Shown here piece by piece: positions 61,527-64,000 of a stretch of 64,000 nucleotides of DNA (positions are counted from its first letter, which is position 1; the number at the start of each line of letters is the position of its first letter). The stretch spans positions 1,612,001 to 1,676,000 of the forward strand of contig NZ_CP051201.1 of the NCBI RefSeq assembly GCF_024181285.1. The letters are read 5' to 3'. The notes beneath the pieces are model-generated. The model saw only the letters and a list, made by a program, of their open reading frames with translations, did not search any database and was not told the origin of the DNA. Made by a program: the position numbers and the translations under genes. Source of the DNA: Treponema sp. OMZ 790 (GTDB lineage Bacteria > Spirochaetota > Spirochaetia > Treponematales > Treponemataceae).

Positions 61527-62381
61527 ATGAGCATAGATTCAATCATCCTCACCGATATAATTATTTCACAAAAAGAAGTTAAAGACTTTCTTAAAAAAGC
61601 AAATCTTAACCTAAAGGGAAAACTAATAGGCTTATTCGATAAAGAAAAAATAATCGGCGCAGGCAGTCTTTATACAAATTATTTCCACCCATACAGGGAT
61701 TATATAAATGTCTATATCGATGAAGATTACAGGAATATGGGATTAGGAAGAATTCTTTTAAAAACTCTAAAAGAAAAATCCGATAAAAAAAGATTTCAGG
61801 TTATGTGTTCTTCCGAAAAAAAAGGGCTTATTCAATTTTTAATTAAAGAAGGCTTTACTTTAATCAGAAGGTCATACAGTTTCGATTTAAGAAAAGAATC
61901 TCAAAATATGTTTTTGTCAAAAGAATCTTCCAATGAATTTAAAAATATGCAGATAAAATCTCTTATAAAATTAAATGCAGCCGAAAAAGAAAATTTTAAA
62001 AATATTTTTTATTTTAATTATGCCGATACACATAAAAACGTAAATCCCTTAAATGCAGACATAAGCATAAAAGAATTTTCAAAAGAGCTTTTAGCCGATT
62101 GTGATAAAGAAAAATCCTCATGTCTTACTTTAAATAATGAAATCTTGGCCTACATGATAGTCTATATGGAAGATTTTCCCGAAATCGGTTACCTTGGAGG
62201 GAAAACTATTGAAGACATCTGTATCTATCTAAACTATTTTCAAGTTATAATCAGTAATTTATTAACTTATTATGAACAAATTTGTTTTGAAATAGATGAT
62301 ACCGATTATTATGCTTTTCCTTTAATAAACGCTCTAGAGATTGACTGTAAAGAATCGTATAATACCTATGTACTCGATTAG
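61527..62381 (+). CDS. GNAT-family acetyltransferase-like protein
   Basis: 284 residues. The N-terminal domain has the acetyl-CoA loop DEDYRNMGLGRILLKTL, preceded by IIGAGSLYTNY and followed by KRFQVMCSSEKKGLIQFLIKEGF. The C-terminal half looks like a second, more degenerate GNAT fold (ILAYMIVYMEDFPEIGYLGG). It starts two bases after the kinase-like gene, with GAAGAGG upstream, so the two are probably made together. The substrate is unknown. Confidence 0.65.
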   Translation: MSIDSIILTDIIISQKEVKDFLKKANLNLKGKLIGLFDKEKIIGAGSLYTNYFHPYRDYINVYIDEDYRNMGLGRILLKTLKEKSDKKRFQVMCSSEKKGLIQFLIKEGFTLIRRSYSFDLRKESQNMFLSKESSNEFKNMQIKSLIKLNAAEKENFKNIFYFNYADTHKNVNPLNADISIKEFSKELLADCDKEKSSCLTLNNEILAYMIVYMEDFPEIGYLGGKTIEDICIYLNYFQVIISNLLTYYEQICFEIDDTDYYAFPLINALEIDCKESYNTYVLD

Positions 62382-62400
62382 ATAATTTTATGGAGAAAAT

Positions 62401-64000
62401 ATGAAAAAAACAAATTTTATTTTTTTAAGTATCATTATACTTATATCGGCATGTGCCTGCCGTCAACAAAACTTGGAAACAAGAGTTTCACATAATGACG
62501 CGGAAGAGGGCCCAAGATTAGTATTAGCCGGCGATTTATTTTTTATAGAAGAAGCAGGTGCTTTATATTTAAATCCCGAGGAAGCAATATATGGTTCCTA
62601 TGTTCTTAAAGGCTCCTACCACGGCACAAAAACATACAATGAAGTCCTATCAACAAATATACCGTTAAAGCCAAATGAAGAATACGAAGTTTCTTTTACC
62701 TATAAAATTCTAGAAAAAGCGGATAAGGGATTTGAAGTCACCTTTTATTCGGAAAAAGCAGCAAGCGAAGATAACTGGATAGATAATTTAGAATTCAATG
62801 GTGAAAACGGAGAAAAAAAGAAAGTCAGCTTTAAAGGAAAATTAAACAACTATGACGATTATAAGATATCGTGGAATATAATACAGAGTGGTTCTCTTGC
62901 TATTGATAATATAAGCATAAAAGAAATCTCAAGCGGAAAAATAATTGCATATCTGAATGTAGACCCCTCAATTTTTAAAATAGACGTTTCCCATAAAAGC
63001 ATAAAAACAAAGATTGAAAACAAGCCTACGATTCCTGTATTTAACGCGTGGGGAACTAAAGAAACTATTGATGACTGCGATACCGAGCAAAGTCCATACA
63101 GTTTAATATGGACAAGCATAGGGATTCCGAAAGAAATTGAATCGATCAAAACGGAGTTATCTTCCAATGAAAGTTACAGAATGCAAAAAGACAAAAACAC
63201 CATCTACCTTATTTCTCCTCAATGGAATTGCTGGTATCCCGATTACGATGTTCTTCCTAAAACCTCGCCATTTTACCTTAATGAAATTTTTAAACCCCAC
63301 GAAAATTCCGAATATCCCAAAACCTTTGTTCTCAACTTTGAAAAAGAAGAGTGGCATAACTTATTGGGAAAAAAAGCTTTAAGTTATAAAAATGCAGGTT
63401 TTGACGGTCTTATCTTCGACTGGTGGAGCGATGAAGCCGGAAACGGAAGAAACAAAGAACAAGTTCAAAAGGCGCGTTTAAATATATTAAAATCAATCAG
63501 GGAAAAGGTTGGGAACGATTTTATTTTAATGGGAAATGTAAATTGGACTATAAACGATCCTACATCAAAATATCTTTCCGGTGCTTTTATGGAACTTTGG
63601 AAACCCGAATTAAATAAGGGCTATGCTCTTTACAATAAAGATAATCCCGAAATGTCTATCGAAAAGATGGAAGAAGCCTTGCTATATTGGAATCAGGCCC
63701 TGCAATGGCCTAAACTCATAGCCTTTGAAACATGGAAGATTACTGAAGGTAATTATATAGAAGACAGAGTAAGCAAAAAAAACATTAAATACGCAAAACT
63801 TTTTGCAGCCATGGCTTGCGTAATTCCCAATAACGGATACTTTTTATATGCGGACAATAATGGAGACACAGCAACAAGCGATCATGAACATGAGTACTAT
63901 GATTTTTATAAAACCGATTTAGGCAAAGCTGTTTCTGGAATGGTAAAAATAAAAGAAGGAATTGCTTATAAGATTTATCAAAAAGGAATTATAGCTTATA
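62401..64000 (+). CDS. Lipoprotein with a glycosidase-like TIM barrel (cut by window edge)
   Basis: 533 codons are open to the window end. A signal peptide leads to lipobox LISAC (Cys18, with a second Cys at 20). Residues about 40-180 look like a beta-sandwich, possibly carbohydrate binding (VLKGSYHGTKTYNEVL). The rest reads as a barrel: YKNAGFDGLIFDWWSDEAG, FILMGNVNWTIND, GAFMELWKPE and LIAFETWKI. These recall hypothetical glycosyl hydrolase families (GHL type); substrate and catalytic residues are not established. TGGAGAAAAT precedes the ATG. Confidence 0.65.
   Translation, partial: MKKTNFIFLSIIILISACACRQQNLETRVSHNDAEEGPRLVLAGDLFFIEEAGALYLNPEEAIYGSYVLKGSYHGTKTYNEVLSTNIPLKPNEEYEVSFTYKILEKADKGFEVTFYSEKAASEDNWIDNLEFNGENGEKKKVSFKGKLNNYDDYKISWNIIQSGSLAIDNISIKEISSGKIIAYLNVDPSIFKIDVSHKSIKTKIENKPTIPVFNAWGTKETIDDCDTEQSPYSLIWTSIGIPKEIESIKTELSSNESYRMQKDKNTIYLISPQWNCWYPDYDVLPKTSPFYLNEIFKPHENSEYPKTFVLNFEKEEWHNLLGKKALSYKNAGFDGLIFDWWSDEAGNGRNKEQVQKARLNILKSIREKVGNDFILMGNVNWTINDPTSKYLSGAFMELWKPELNKGYALYNKDNPEMSIEKMEEALLYWNQALQWPKLIAFETWKITEGNYIEDRVSKKNIKYAKLFAAMACVIPNNGYFLYADNNGDTATSDHEHEYYDFYKTDLGKAVSGMVKIKEGIAYKIYQKGIIAY

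Overview
The window looks like the chromosome of an oral Treponema, closest to Treponema denticola or T. putidum. The 16S/23S text, AT-rich coding, long lipoprotein signal peptides and spirochaete-type gene neighbourhoods all point that way. This assignment is by eye, without a database search. No phage, insertion sequence, CRISPR array or obvious genomic island is visible, and nearly all the sequence is accounted for by genes and short control regions.

Layout. Bases 1-3412 (minus): a reduced division/cell-wall cluster mraZ-rsmH-ftsL-murF-ftsW, led by a promoter with MraZ-type TGGG repeats. 3577-8240: a cytosolic prolyl oligopeptidase and, convergent to it, a large DUF2339-type membrane protein. 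8328-13890 (minus): one rRNA operon (16S, tRNA-Ala, 23S, 5S) with two upstream promoters. 13967-18056: a lipoprotein and a three-gene proton-translocating transhydrogenase operon whose PntB carries a second copy of its nucleotide-binding domain. 18069-24903: secreted proteins, a SPOR-domain protein, a methyltransferase, then a heme-type binding protein with a HutW-like radical SAM enzyme. 25016-27742: GroEL, a class III cyclase-like protein and tRNA-Met. 27821-34565 (minus): aroC, trmB, lipoproteins and two TPR proteins. 34603-39344 (plus): a membrane TPR/Mrr-like protein, a phosphoesterase and an RsbU-RsbV-RsbW-like partner-switching set. 39357-46883: hypothetical proteins, tyrosine phenol-lyase, adenylate kinase, a DAACS transporter, an LRR lipoprotein and a decarboxylase. 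47149-53197 (plus): rimP-nusA-infB-rbfA-truB. 53262-59512 (minus): a small zinc protein and a family-5 (peptide/nickel type) ABC importer with an AraC regulator. 59676-64000 (plus): an operon of a TPR protein, an APH-like kinase, a GNAT protein and a glycosidase-like lipoprotein that runs off the window.

Observations of most interest: (1) six genes whose predicted transcription start falls on the ATG and which have no Shine-Dalgarno sequence; (2) a PntB with duplicated domain III in which both copies lack the Lys-Arg-Ser NADP phosphate-binding motif; (3) an almost identical palindromic operator over the start sites of both the heme-type and the family-5 importer operons, suggesting one shared metal or heme regulon; (4) a motif repeated in the rRNA leader and in the 16S-23S spacer that may be a spirochaetal antitermination or processing site; (5) a NusA with a C-terminal zinc ribbon, encoded in an operon whose leader carries a terminator hairpin.
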